Position numbers and translations under genes: made by a program. From Muriicola sp. Z0-33 (GTDB lineage: Bacteria > Bacteroidota > Bacteroidia > Flavobacteriales > Flavobacteriaceae): a stretch of 64,000 nt of DNA. Of this stretch, positions 17,192 through 26,334 are shown piece by piece (within the stretch, counting starts at the first letter, position 1; every line of letters begins with the position of its first letter). The stretch lies in NCBI RefSeq assembly GCF_026126425.1, contig NZ_JAFMPW010000005.1:62001-126000 (forward strand), in the 5' to 3' direction. The notes under the pieces were generated by a model. It was given only the letters and a program-made list of their open reading frames with translations. It did not search any database and was not told the origin of the DNA.

Positions 17192-18454
17192 CTAATTTGA
17201 TTTCCCTAAAATAAATGCGGCTAGTTTATCTTCAAATTGCTCTTTAGCCATTTCAGCAGCAAGTTGCTTCGAATTTTCTTTGTAAACAGCATCGGACCAA
17301 AGTGCAGAGAGAAGCGGGCCAATATTTTTAGCATCTAAATTTGTAATTGATGGTCCTTTTGGCCCCACACCTTTCCCGGAAAGTAGCTTATTCCAGAAAA
17401 ATTGATCTATAATATGGGGAATGATGAGCGATACACAGCCGTGTTTTACCGCCATATGTGAAGTTCCCGAGCCGCCATGATGCACAATACCATAGGTTTT
17501 TGGAAGAATAAAATCATAGGGAATCCGATGTACAAAAACAATTAAAGAGGAATCCAAGTCATCAATTTTTACTAATCCACCCCCGGCAGTATTGATTATT
17601 GCAGGAATCCCCAATTGTTCTAGTTTTCTAACAATGAGTTGAGTTTTTTGAACGGGATTTGGGTTGGTCATGCTGCCAAAAGTGATGAGCAGGAATTTGC
17701 TGTGTTCCCGGAGGAATGCCTGAAGTGCAGTATCGGGTTCCCAATTGATATTTTTATTGCGTTCGTGGTAACCAAGTACTTTTGCGTGGTCTGGCCAGCT
17801 TTCAGGTTTTGTAAACAAGCTTGGCGATAAAGTGTATGCCGCTTTATTGGTGTCCAGAGCTTTTCTCGCAAGCCTTGGCGTAATTCTATAGGGCAAACTA
17901 AGGGCCTTTGCGTCTTTAACTATAGTTTTAACCAGTCCCAGCCGGGCTAGTTTATAAGAAAGTATATTTCCCAGTGAGCCCAGATTCCTGTTAAAGACGA
18001 TATGGCTGTACTCTTTTGCCGGGTGCATGGTATAGGGCACAGGGAAGATCAGTACATTTTGTCCGGGATGTGTTAGCTCCCAGATATATCCATATACCGC
18101 CTTGGCGTGGTATACCAATCTATCAGGAGACTCTTCTTCCAGGATGGTAAATTGTCTAACCATCAGACGCTTTCGCATAGGAGCAAAAGTTTTGGCAAGT
18201 TTTATATAGGCGTTGATTTTTTTCCAGGTTGTGGCACTTCCACCCATGGCAGCCTTCCCAAACGGACTCTCCAGCATTTCAATAAATTCTTTCCCCAATG
18301 ACAAAAAACGAAATCCGCTATCCTCTACAAGGCTCCTGAACTGTTCCGGAAAAGCACATACAATTTCATGTCCAAGACGACTTAGCTGCTCTCCTATGGC
18401 AAGGAAGGGCTCCATATCACCTCTGGTTCCTATAGAAAGCAAAAGTATTTTCAT
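17192..18454 (-). CDS. GT1-type (GT28/sterol-glucosyltransferase-like) glycosyltransferase
   Basis: 420 residues with a GT-B fold. The N-terminal domain opens with ILLLSIGTRGDMEPFLAIG, the acceptor-side hallmark of UDP-glucosyltransferases of the sterol/macrolide type. The C-terminal donor-binding domain has LLITFGSMTNPNP near residues 252-264 and VHHGGSGTSHMAVKHG with HGGSGT at 326-331, then the IIDQFFW segment. It should transfer a sugar from a nucleotide-sugar to a lipid or small-molecule acceptor in the cytosol or at the inner membrane. The acceptor is unknown. Gene order gives no help: upstream lies an NTF2-like lipoprotein gene separated by 125 bases that include a 7-bp palindrome. Confidence 0.88.
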   Translation of the reverse strand: MKILLLSIGTRGDMEPFLAIGEQLSRLGHEIVCAFPEQFRSLVEDSGFRFLSLGKEFIEMLESPFGKAAMGGSATTWKKINAYIKLAKTFAPMRKRLMVRQFTILEEESPDRLVYHAKAVYGYIWELTHPGQNVLIFPVPYTMHPAKEYSHIVFNRNLGSLGNILSYKLARLGLVKTIVKDAKALSLPYRITPRLARKALDTNKAAYTLSPSLFTKPESWPDHAKVLGYHERNKNINWEPDTALQAFLREHSKFLLITFGSMTNPNPVQKTQLIVRKLEQLGIPAIINTAGGGLVKIDDLDSSLIVFVHRIPYDFILPKTYGIVHHGGSGTSHMAVKHGCVSLIIPHIIDQFFWNKLLSGKGVGPKGPSITNLDAKNIGPLLSALWSDAVYKENSKQLAAEMAKEQFEDKLAAFILGKSN

Positions 18455-18522
18455 GCCTGTTCAAATGGGTAGTTCTCGTATTAATAAAGGTAGTCCATTA
18501 ATTTGAGCGAATCAGTAGGGTA

Positions 18523-18541
18523 GTACATAAATAATATGTAC
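18523..18541. promoter_or_regulatory. Palindrome GTACATA-N5-TATGTAC, possible operator
   Basis: A perfect 7-bp inverted repeat around AATAA lies in the 125-base gap upstream of the glycosyltransferase (start 18454) and just after the lipoprotein stop. No T-run follows, so an operator is more likely than a terminator. Chance occurrence in AT-rich DNA remains possible. Confidence 0.3.
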
Positions 18542-18579
18542 CGGGTTAAATTTCAATGTCTTTGTTTCAGAATAGGTAG

Positions 18580-19398
18580 TCAGATATTAGAATCCATTAA
18601 TATGCGCCATTCACCGTCTAATGCCTTATGCCAGATCAGCACATAATTGCCGGGATATGACCCCGAACATTGCCCTATTTCATAAGCTATATTTGGACTT
18701 ACCAATTTTATTTCAATAGGGGTTAAATGCAAATTGTAATTGGGGTTGTTCATATATTGATACTCCTGAATAACAGCATTTCTACCAATTATCATCGGCC
18801 TGTGATTGTAATATAAAGTATGTTCAGAATACAAAGCATTCACCAGATCCTCCGCTTTGTGAAGCTGGCATAATCTTATCCATTCTTCCCTTCTTTTTTC
18901 TATCTCATTTAAAGCAGATGTTGGTACGTCAGCAGATCCTTTCACGATCATTTCGAGCTCTCTTTTCAGGACTCCATCCCCCTTTCTCCATATAATGAGA
19001 TGGGAGTAATCCGCTTTATCCGTGGTGCTGAAACCACCTATTTCATACTGTATGGTAGTATTCAAAACTGCTGTAATTCTTATTTTGGTGCGTATTTCTT
19101 CTATTTGAAATTCTTGCTTTTTGTAATGGTCTAATAGTGCCGCCTTACCTTGAATTATAGTCCCATCCGAAGCAATTTTATAGGCATTTTCCGTATATAA
19201 ATGGGGTAGGGAATCTAAAGCTGAGTTAACCCACTTTTTCCATTTCAGGTTAGGGCTATTATCTGTACTTTGTGCAGGTAGATTTGGTTTGTAATTGGCA
19301 AGGGCCAGAGCGTCTTTTTTATTAATGTCTTTACAGCCAAGGACCATAAAAAGTAAAAGCCCCAGCACGTTAAGACGATAAATTATTGCAGCCCGCAT
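18580..19398 (-). CDS. Lipoprotein with two NTF2/SnoaL-like (DUF4440-type) domains
   Basis: 272 residues. The N-terminus is a lipoprotein signal (LLLFMVLGCKD, lipid-attachment Cys at about residue 22). Two similar halves follow. Each has a helical start with a tryptophan, an ENAYKIASDGTIIQGKAALLDHY-like or EHTLYYNHRPMIIGRNAVIQEY-like turn, then strands such as IQYEIGGFSTT / IAYEIGQCSGSYPG and HLIIWRKGDGVLKREL / YVLIWHKALDGEWRILMD. These are the marks of SnoaL/DUF4440 (NTF2-fold) domains, which bind small hydrophobic ligands or act as isomerase-like enzymes. Anchored in the periplasm. Ligand and function unknown. Confidence 0.8.
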   Translation of the reverse strand: MRAAIIYRLNVLGLLLFMVLGCKDINKKDALALANYKPNLPAQSTDNSPNLKWKKWVNSALDSLPHLYTENAYKIASDGTIIQGKAALLDHYKKQEFQIEEIRTKIRITAVLNTTIQYEIGGFSTTDKADYSHLIIWRKGDGVLKRELEMIVKGSADVPTSALNEIEKRREEWIRLCQLHKAEDLVNALYSEHTLYYNHRPMIIGRNAVIQEYQYMNNPNYNLHLTPIEIKLVSPNIAYEIGQCSGSYPGNYVLIWHKALDGEWRILMDSNI

Positions 19399-19511
19399 AG
19401 GTTAGATAGAGTTAAGTTTCGTTTAAGAATGATGTATAAACTTAAAAGATATGAATTATTCTTCCCCAAACACCAAGCATATTCTAAATTGGGTTTGCCT
19501 TGATATTAAAC

Positions 19512-20300
19512 TCAGATATTTTCATAAGATCTCCTAACAACATTGGCGCCATATTTCCTTTCTAATCTCCTTATTGCAAAATGGGCTTCAGCCATCCGCT
19601 GGAAGTGCTGCATAAATGCTAAATTCACCGAGGCACCGCCAGCGGCTCCAATGACAGGAATAGCCTGGGCCACAAATTTTTCTGAAACCTGTACACTAAA
19701 TCTGGCAGCAACTGCAGCTATTACTTTTAGCAGTGGGTTTGTAGACCCGGCAATTAATCCTTGTAATGCTTTTGCACCGCCTTTAACTGTAGTACTAATT
19801 GCAATCCGCGAAGCGTAATAACCTGTTTCAAGGCTGTCATCGTGTTTAGATTTACCCCCTAAGGCGAATACCTGAAGGCAGGCAAGTTGGGTGTCTAAGG
19901 CATCCAAATCTTCACCTTCTGCCCGTGCGATATCCATGATAGAGCGCATCATAAGCTTGGTAGTCAGGGTGAGGTCTGCTGCGAAAGCGGCAGCTCCAAA
20001 GGCCCCTCCTACGGCCCCCGAAGTTGTTACCAGAGCCTTATATGTTTTATTAAGGGGAAGCTGTTTTGCTTTCCCATTTTTCATCGTCAACAAATTGCTC
20101 TTAACAACTGAATGCAAAACCTTGTAGGAAAGCTGCTGTAACCACTTTTGTTGTTTTTGAGGTAATAGTTCAATCTTACTTTCTATGACATTGCCCATCT
20201 TATTGAGCCCTTTCATGGCCCAACCAATGTCTTCCATTTTCTGTTTCGACCATTTCAGGCTGCGAAGATCTTCTGAAGAAAGGGTTTTTGTTTGAGGCAT
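19512..20300 (-). CDS. EcsC-family protein
   Basis: 262 residues matching the EcsC family. The N-terminal WSKQKMEDIGWAMKGLNKMG, the Ala/Gly-rich central helices (SGAVGGAFGAAAFAADLTLTT, with the DLTLTTKLMMRSI motif), and a second Ala-rich part (AIPVIGAAGGASVNLAFMQHF) are typical. Residues about 85-115 and 200-230 may insert in or lie against membranes. EcsC is the third gene of the ecs operon in Bacillus subtilis, but its molecular function is not known, and here it has no ABC transporter partner nearby. Monocistronic as far as can be seen. Confidence 0.85.
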   Translation of the reverse strand: MPQTKTLSSEDLRSLKWSKQKMEDIGWAMKGLNKMGNVIESKIELLPQKQQKWLQQLSYKVLHSVVKSNLLTMKNGKAKQLPLNKTYKALVTTSGAVGGAFGAAAFAADLTLTTKLMMRSIMDIARAEGEDLDALDTQLACLQVFALGGKSKHDDSLETGYYASRIAISTTVKGGAKALQGLIAGSTNPLLKVIAAVAARFSVQVSEKFVAQAIPVIGAAGGASVNLAFMQHFQRMAEAHFAIRRLERKYGANVVRRSYENI

Positions 20301-20465
20301 CTCGATAACATTATCAATAGATAGGTAGCAAATTAGCGCAAATTGTTACATGGCCCCGGCCTAATGCACCTGTCCAGGTCGTTTTTTGAGGAATCAGCAA
20401 AGACAATACCCCTGATCCGCTCTGAACATTATAAACTTAAAACACTCAATAATCGGTCTTTTTCA

Positions 20466-21773
20466 TTATTCGGATGCTGACGAATATAGCAACTCCATTC
20501 CTGTAGAGGAACGTGGTTTAAAACCCGGCCAATCTTTTTCATTGGAATTTTCAGGTATTTCAAGGTATTTAGAATGATCTTCGCCCTTTAAATGAACCCC
20601 TAGAAAGGCAGTAACAAAATGCTGGTTAACATTGTTTATTTTTCGCTGGTCCCAGGTAGAATCTGCATACCTGTAATATTCATCAATATTTAATCCGGGA
20701 GCCAGGGATTCTGCGGGCGGGGGATTAGGCGCAACATTATGTCTGGCATTTTTGTAGGTGAGTAAATAGCGTTGGGCGTTTATCGCTCCATTATAAATGG
20801 CCTTAATACCATTTTCGTATCCGGAGATATCATCCTGGCTGCCAGCAACGAAAAATGTTGGAGTTTTTAAACCTTTTAGGCCCTCGGCATCCCAAACTCC
20901 TCTTGCCATTCCCCATGGGGCGAATGCAACTACGGCTTTGATTCTTGGATCGTTTTGTTCCTGATATTCAGGATTGCTTGCGGCTAAGCCCGTAATAGCA
21001 GTACTACCACCAGTCATTCCTGTAAAAAAGCCCGATAGCCCATCACTATAACCTGCTCCAGCTACGTTTAGCACCCCATATCCCCCCATAGAATATCCAA
21101 GAATCCCGGTATTATTTGCGTCAATAATGCCCGCAAGCGCATCCCCGCCATCAGGGTCGCCAAGTGCAGCCATTTTATCAAGAACAAACCGTACGTCTTT
21201 TGCTCTGTTTAAAAGGGTACTTTGAAAAGCATTTGCATCTCTAAAGGTAGAATCTGTATGGTCAATGGCCACGACAATGTATCCCTTGGAGGCCAGATTC
21301 TCTGTTAAATAGGTCATCAGGTATCTGGAGCCGACATAGCCATGCGAAACAATCACTAATGGGAAGGACCCCATATTAGATTTTGGCAGGGCATCGCGAA
21401 TAGCCCGACCCTTAAATTTAAAAGGAACTAATGGCCTTAAGCTATCACCGGCCGTGCCCATTAATTCATTATAGTTTATGGTCCTGTCATTATTTGCCGC
21501 TGCCGCAGGATACCATATTTCCAATATGAGCCTGCGATCGTATAATGGATCCTGGCCGTCTTTAGAGTTCAGGATATCAATTTGTCCTGGGTTAACCACA
21601 TTCAATGTTCTTACCCCAATATTATATTCCCCGCTTTTAGATAATTCGGGGGCATCCGGTAGCGGATCTCCATAGACAAAAGAAGTATTTTGCGCGCTCG
21701 TAGTGGCATAGAAAGCAATTAAAGCGATTAAACAAATCAGATGCTTAAGTGTAGTATAATTTGTACTTTTCAT
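20466..21773 (-). CDS. Exported alpha/beta hydrolase (PAF-acetylhydrolase/dienelactone-hydrolase-like)
   Basis: The open frame extends to 21818, but the ATG at 21771-21773 starts a clean signal peptide (LKHLICLIALIAFYATTSAQ), giving 435 residues. The fold is shown by the oxyanion strand PLVIVSHGYVGSRY, the nucleophile elbow GYSMGGYG with Ser228, and TPTFFVAGSQDDISG before the acid residue; the catalytic His is probably in KNARHNVAPNPP. The early strand LILEIWYPA and the overall layout resemble platelet-activating-factor acetylhydrolase-like enzymes of bacteria. It probably cleaves an ester in the periplasm or outside the cell; the substrate is not predictable. It is downstream of the small membrane protein gene on the same strand, 56 bases apart. 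Confidence 0.85.
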   Translation of the reverse strand: MKSTNYTTLKHLICLIALIAFYATTSAQNTSFVYGDPLPDAPELSKSGEYNIGVRTLNVVNPGQIDILNSKDGQDPLYDRRLILEIWYPAAAANNDRTINYNELMGTAGDSLRPLVPFKFKGRAIRDALPKSNMGSFPLVIVSHGYVGSRYLMTYLTENLASKGYIVVAIDHTDSTFRDANAFQSTLLNRAKDVRFVLDKMAALGDPDGGDALAGIIDANNTGILGYSMGGYGVLNVAGAGYSDGLSGFFTGMTGGSTAITGLAASNPEYQEQNDPRIKAVVAFAPWGMARGVWDAEGLKGLKTPTFFVAGSQDDISGYENGIKAIYNGAINAQRYLLTYKNARHNVAPNPPPAESLAPGLNIDEYYRYADSTWDQRKINNVNQHFVTAFLGVHLKGEDHSKYLEIPENSNEKDWPGFKPRSSTGMELLYSSASE

Positions 21774-21829
21774 AGTGCAGGTTTTTCTTTTGTGAAGTTT
21801 AAATGTAATCAATTTCACAACGCTCCTTA

Positions 21830-22264
21830 TTAAAATATATCTGAAGAGAAGTTCGCATTAATTATATAATAGATTAATAGTACAGATCGCAGACTCCAGA
21901 ATACAGTTCTGATCCAATTGGTCCGCACTAAAAGGCGCAGATGTTTATGGTTGTACTGTTTAGATAGTTTCCTGTGTAATGGCATCTGTATGGCAAATGT
22001 ACTCACCCAAATAATTCCCAGCCAGACCATATTAATGATAAAAAAGATGCTGAATTTCTCGGAGATAAACCAGAGTCCGCTGCCTAGTTCTAAAAGCATT
22101 ATTGGTCCGACAATCCAGGCCGTTCTATAGTTTTCATTTATGTATTTTGTAAAGTGGGTTTCCCCTATTTCCTTAAAAAGTGGGTAGTGAACTATCTGAA
22201 CAAACCAACAAACCCCGCACATGAAGAAAGTAGTAACAAGATGTATTATAAAAGCACAGGTCAT
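21830..22264 (-). CDS. Small polytopic membrane protein of unknown function
   Basis: 144 residues with about four hydrophobic segments (roughly 3-25, 50-68, 73-92 and 118-138). Charged or polar features between them include HYPLFKEIGETHFTKYINEN and MPLHRKLSKQYNHKHLR. The HYPLF and N-terminal CGVCWFVQIVHYP parts are reminiscent of DUF1772-like proteins, but not firmly. It begins 26 bases after the SGNH hydrolase stop, so it may be the last gene of the long glycan operon. Function unknown. Confidence 0.72.
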   Translation of the reverse strand: MTCAFIIHLVTTFFMCGVCWFVQIVHYPLFKEIGETHFTKYINENYRTAWIVGPIMLLELGSGLWFISEKFSIFFIINMVWLGIIWVSTFAIQMPLHRKLSKQYNHKHLRLLVRTNWIRTVFWSLRSVLLIYYIINANFSSDIF

Positions 22265-22290
22265 TGTGTTTACAGCTTAAAACATTTATT

Positions 22291-24060
22291 TCATTTGTTT
22301 AGCAATTGGAGCAGATCTTCTCTTAGTACCAGATATCCTGCCTGGTTTGGATGCAATCCGTCAGAAAACAGGGATTCATTAATTGTATCATTTTTATCAA
22401 GAAATTTTGTTCCTAAATCAGCATATACTAAATCCAACTCTTGTGCCAGATAGGCAATCCTAATATTTAAGTTGGCGACCCTATCTTCTTGATTTCTCCT
22501 TGGAAGTAAACCAAGTAAATTAAGTTCTGCATTTGGTTGTCTGGCACGTATCGCTTTAAGTAATAATTCCAGGCCGTTAATAATTTCTTTGTCTGTATTT
22601 AAGTGCAGATTGTTGGTCCCAATCATCACAATAATACGTTCTGCAGTAAAGCCATCTAGTTCTCCATGATAAACGCGCCATAGAACATTTTCAATTCTAT
22701 CCCAGCCATAAGCAAAATTACGAACTCCAAGAGGGGTAAAAATTTCTTCCCAGGAGGTTTCTTCTCTTGCAATTTTTGTTCTTGGCAGGCCGCCCCAAAA
22801 GTGAATTATTGAATTTGCAAAAAACACTGTTTTAGGCGGAATGGCAGCATTCATCTCCACGATTTCTCTATGCCGATTTTCCCAATCATAATTCTCAGGT
22901 TCGCGATATTGAGAAACTGGTTGCATGGTAGAGGCCTTTCCCTTTGGCTCTTTTAAAATTGTGCGCAACTTCTTTTCATATGCCTTTGCGTAGCGCATCA
23001 TCCCCAAATCGTTCGGATGAGTGCCATCTACCATATCGTCTAATTGCAAGCCTAATTCTTCATAGCTGAGATAATAGAGCTCAGATATGCCTTCATTTAG
23101 TAACTTTTTAAAGGCGCTTTTTTGAATAGCATTTACCCTGGTATACAGTTGCAGTCGACCAGGCCGTATAAATCCGTCTGTATACCCGGCATGTTCAGTG
23201 AGGAGAATAGGGACGTTGAGGTTGCTCTTTTTTAGTTGGCGCACAGCATTGAGAATTTTATTTTCCAATTCCAGATCATCGTACTGCTCTTCGCGCCAAA
23301 GATTGGGTAGACAATCCAGAATGTAGAGTTTTGCATCTATCTCTGGCATGAGGTCTATCAGCTCTTTTTCTAACCTTCCATTCCCTGAGAAGGCAAGATT
23401 TATCAAAGGGCGGTCCAGTTCACGGCTGAGGATATTGGTCCAGGCCATTCCAGGCCTGGAGGCACATGCACCGTGGGCAATGGAGGTCCCATACACTACA
23501 ATAGGCTTTTCTTTTCTCACTGGAAGGGGTTCAAAGTAGCTATCTTTGGCTACCCCTATTTCTAGCCAGCTCACCGCGTTGAATAAAGGCAGGTTTAGGC
23601 GGTATTCCCTTCCAAGAGCATGATAACGATCATTGCCCCTAAGTCCATTAAAACGATAGGTAACCGTATCTGCAAAGCTTCTTCTTGCATTGGCCCAAAG
23701 CCATTGGCCATCGCTGTTTTTTGCGTAAAGATCAACACCGCTAACTCCTGTAGCTGGCATATGATTCATGCTATATTCACCTTTTACTGAATACCTGACA
23801 ACTATTTCTTCGGCATTGGACCTGAATCTGATTTTTAAGCCCGTAGGGTGTCTGGACAAATTCCATACCGCTTCACGTACTTTTTTTTGGGCTCTTGCCG
23901 GAAGTCTGTCATAAGGAGAAAGCACTTCGGCAGGCCAGGCCCGACCTTCGATAACATTGAATTCGGAGGCTTCAGGATTCCACCATTTAAGGAGAGCCGT
24001 TTTTTGTGAAAATAAAAATGACCCTTGCAATAAAAACAGTAACAGGAATACTCTTGTCAT
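22291..24060 (-). CDS. Exported double-domain SGNH (GDSL) hydrolase with N-terminal GxDLY domain
   Basis: 589 residues with a signal peptide (LLLFLLQGSFLFSQ). Order of domains: a beta-rich N-terminal SGNH-associated domain (about 25-180) with the GxDLY motif in GVSGVDLYAKN; a first SGNH domain with VYGTSIAHG (Ser193) and a closing DGTHPNDLG; and a second SGNH domain with FANSIIHFWGG (Ser417), MIGTNNLH and DGLHPNQAG. Both domains keep the catalytic Ser and the Asp-x-x-His pair. Such enzymes deacetylate or deacylate carbohydrates. Two active domains in one chain is uncommon and suggests two ester positions or substrates. It is the sixth gene of the glycan operon, 10 bases after the Gfo/Idh gene. 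Confidence 0.9.
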   Translation of the reverse strand: MTRVFLLLFLLQGSFLFSQKTALLKWWNPEASEFNVIEGRAWPAEVLSPYDRLPARAQKKVREAVWNLSRHPTGLKIRFRSNAEEIVVRYSVKGEYSMNHMPATGVSGVDLYAKNSDGQWLWANARRSFADTVTYRFNGLRGNDRYHALGREYRLNLPLFNAVSWLEIGVAKDSYFEPLPVRKEKPIVVYGTSIAHGACASRPGMAWTNILSRELDRPLINLAFSGNGRLEKELIDLMPEIDAKLYILDCLPNLWREEQYDDLELENKILNAVRQLKKSNLNVPILLTEHAGYTDGFIRPGRLQLYTRVNAIQKSAFKKLLNEGISELYYLSYEELGLQLDDMVDGTHPNDLGMMRYAKAYEKKLRTILKEPKGKASTMQPVSQYREPENYDWENRHREIVEMNAAIPPKTVFFANSIIHFWGGLPRTKIAREETSWEEIFTPLGVRNFAYGWDRIENVLWRVYHGELDGFTAERIIVMIGTNNLHLNTDKEIINGLELLLKAIRARQPNAELNLLGLLPRRNQEDRVANLNIRIAYLAQELDLVYADLGTKFLDKNDTINESLFSDGLHPNQAGYLVLREDLLQLLNK

Positions 24061-24070
24061 TCCCGAATTG

Positions 24071-25510
24071 TCAAAATTCCCTGTAAGGAGATTCTAAATA
24101 TTGATTTGCTTCTTCTTCAGAAAATTTTGCAGTGGCTGCATCCCAATGTAAAGTCTGGTTCGGGAAACGCCCGGCTATGACGCCAAGCAGAATGGTCTCT
24201 GTAAGTCTGGAAGCATAAGAAAATGGTGCGGTACACTCACCTCTTCCCAAACAGGCTTCCACAAATTGATGATAGTGTTTTGGCCCCTCCGAAGCATAAT
24301 TCCGTATAGGTTTCCCCATATTGTGGGCTTTTTCAACTGCGCTTATTTCTGCAGATATGTCCACATATTCACCATCTACAATTTTCTTAGGTAACTCCAT
24401 AAAGTGAGGTAAAAGCAATCTTCCTTTTTCCCCAATGAACATAGCTCCTTGTTCTGGCAATTGTCCCTGCCCTGTAGTTTTGGTCTCAAGAGACATTTTT
24501 TCTTCCACGCTTGCCTCCCGCTTTTCTGAAACCTTATCAGTTTTATCGGATTTCTTATTGGCCATTGGCAACTTCAGATCTTCATGCTCAGCAGGAGCTC
24601 CAGGGCCATCATACCAAACCCACTTAAGAGCGTCGCCCGTATGTTTGGTGCCGGGAAATTCATAAGTAACGATGTTATTCTCCGGATAACCAAATCCTGT
24701 TGGTTTTCTGCATTCATTTTTAATTGTCCTTGGCACATCTAACTCCAGGGCATTATAAGGAGTGTCAAATATATGCACTCCCATATCTCCAAGAGTACCA
24801 CATCCGTAATCCATTAATTTCCGCCAATTCCCTGGATGATAAACACCTTTTTTATAAGGCCGCTCCGAAGAGGTGCCTAACCAAAGATTCCAATCTAATG
24901 TTTCAGGTACGGGATCGTTTCCTTTAGGAGCTTTACCATCATACCCCCAATTTTTGGGAGACCATGCTCTAACGGTATGTACTTTTCCTATGATTCCTGA
25001 CTGAATAAGCAAAGTCGCCAATTTATAATCATAGAAAGAATGTACCTGAATACCCATTTGAGTAACCAGATTCTTTTCAGTAGCAAGTTTTTTCATTGCC
25101 CTTGCCTCAGATACATGATGGGTTAGGGGTTTTTGACAATACACCGGTTTATTCATGTTCATAGCCATCATAGACGCCGGGGCGTGGGTATGATCTGGTG
25201 TGGATACAATAACGGCGTCAATATCATCAGCCATTTCCTTTAACATCACTCTATAGTCCGAAAACACTTTTGCTTTAGGGTGCATTTTATGAGCGGCAGC
25301 CAGATTGTTAGCATCTACATCAACCAATGCAGTAACATCAACAAGTTTATGAGAAGAAATAGCTTTCAGATCTTCTCCTCCCATATTTCCCACACCAATA
25401 TGAGCTGTTCTCAATCGGTTATGAGGACCCATTTTGCCAATTAGTGAGGGTGCCAGGGCAACCCCAAGTACCCCTAAACTACTCTTCTTAATAAAATCCC
25501 TTTTATTCAT
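24071..25510 (-). CDS. Tat-exported Gfo/Idh/MocA-family NAD(P)-dependent oxidoreductase
   Basis: An upstream TTG exists at 25516, but the ATG at 25508-25510 (MNKRDFIKKSSLGVLGVALAP) is the natural start of a Tat-like leader (KRDFIKK, hydrophobic core). The 479-residue protein has the Rossmann motif AHIGVGNMGGED and a Gfo/Idh/MocA C-terminal domain. The usual EKP is QKP here (VYCQKPLTHH). An insert with Lys/Glu-rich sequence (about residues 315-350) is unusual. Tat export with bound cofactor fits the family in Bacteroidota, and such enzymes oxidise or reduce sugar hydroxyls at C3 or act as redox-assisted glycosidases. It sits between the DUF1080 and SGNH genes, 15 and 10 bases away. Confidence 0.88.
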   Translation of the reverse strand: MNKRDFIKKSSLGVLGVALAPSLIGKMGPHNRLRTAHIGVGNMGGEDLKAISSHKLVDVTALVDVDANNLAAAHKMHPKAKVFSDYRVMLKEMADDIDAVIVSTPDHTHAPASMMAMNMNKPVYCQKPLTHHVSEARAMKKLATEKNLVTQMGIQVHSFYDYKLATLLIQSGIIGKVHTVRAWSPKNWGYDGKAPKGNDPVPETLDWNLWLGTSSERPYKKGVYHPGNWRKLMDYGCGTLGDMGVHIFDTPYNALELDVPRTIKNECRKPTGFGYPENNIVTYEFPGTKHTGDALKWVWYDGPGAPAEHEDLKLPMANKKSDKTDKVSEKREASVEEKMSLETKTTGQGQLPEQGAMFIGEKGRLLLPHFMELPKKIVDGEYVDISAEISAVEKAHNMGKPIRNYASEGPKHYHQFVEACLGRGECTAPFSYASRLTETILLGVIAGRFPNQTLHWDAATAKFSEEEANQYLESPYREF

Positions 25511-25525
25511 TTTCAATTCTTTTAA

Positions 25526-26323
25526 TTATAATTTCTTGATTTTTATGTTTTTGAACCAGATGGGACTGGAATGGTCTTGCAGACCAATATAGCCAGATCT
25601 ATACTTGCCGTAATCCTCACTGTTTTTCCATTTGTCAGAATTCTTCTTTTCATACCATTCATCTGACCAGGGGACAAAAGATAGGACTTTTTTTCCGTTA
25701 AGCCAGTGTTCTACCTTTTCAGGTGTAAATACGATTTTGGAAGAATTCCACTCTCCAACCGGGTGCAAGATCTTTTCATCTGGGTTTGCAGCATGCATGG
25801 CATAATCTGAAGCAGTTTGTTGCAAAGGTTTCAACTCCTCTGGCTTTTCGGTATATCCCAAACTGGTATTATATGCTGTAAGATCATGCATTCTGGCGTA
25901 GTTTTCATCGTCTATAAGCTGATATTCCGGGGAAACTTCAGGAGGTCCTCCATAACCTTCCTTAAGGTGATAAAATATTCCACTATTACCACCTTCCGGA
26001 AGTTTCCATTCCAAATACAATTCAAAATTTTCAAATTCTTCTGCTCCGTAGATGATGTCTTTACCGCCTTTATAATCTTGTTCTAAGCCGAGTTGGGTAT
26101 CAAAAGTGAGTTCCCCATCTTTTACAATCCAACCTGGAGGCAGTTCTTCCCCATTATATGCTCTCCAGCCTTCAGTACTACTGCCATCAAATAAATATAT
26201 CCAGTCATCATCTGTGGCGGTTGTTTCGGTTTTATCTTCCGTATCGGGGAGTGCTTTTTTTGTTTCGCTCTTACAAGCATAAATGGAGACGATGAGCACT
26301 AAAAATGCAATTTTTCTAATCAT
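25526..26323 (-). CDS. DUF1080 lipoprotein (3-keto-disaccharide hydrolase family)
   Basis: The open frame starts at 26371 and would overlap the upstream gene; the ATG at 26321-26323 gives a proper lipoprotein leader (IAFLVLIVSIYACKS) and 265 residues. The concanavalin-like DUF1080 domain spans most of it: WIYLFDGSSTEGWRAYNG, the GGNSGIFYHL strand, and the closing YGKYRSGYIGLQDHSSPIWFKNI. Family members cleave 3-keto-glycosides produced by Gfo/Idh-type or flavin dehydrogenases, releasing the aglycone by an elimination mechanism. Its position directly between two Gfo/Idh/MocA genes fits that route. It is anchored in the outer or inner membrane. Substrate not known. Confidence 0.9.
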   Translation of the reverse strand: MIRKIAFLVLIVSIYACKSETKKALPDTEDKTETTATDDDWIYLFDGSSTEGWRAYNGEELPPGWIVKDGELTFDTQLGLEQDYKGGKDIIYGAEEFENFELYLEWKLPEGGNSGIFYHLKEGYGGPPEVSPEYQLIDDENYARMHDLTAYNTSLGYTEKPEELKPLQQTASDYAMHAANPDEKILHPVGEWNSSKIVFTPEKVEHWLNGKKVLSFVPWSDEWYEKKNSDKWKNSEDYGKYRSGYIGLQDHSSPIWFKNIKIKKL

Positions 26324-26334
26324 GTCGTTGTTAA

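Noticed and set aside
21790-21820. Inverted repeat TTGTGAA/TTCACAA upstream of the alpha/beta hydrolase
   Set aside because: Arms are only 7 bases with a 17-base AT-rich loop, so chance is likely and no terminator or promoter element coincides.
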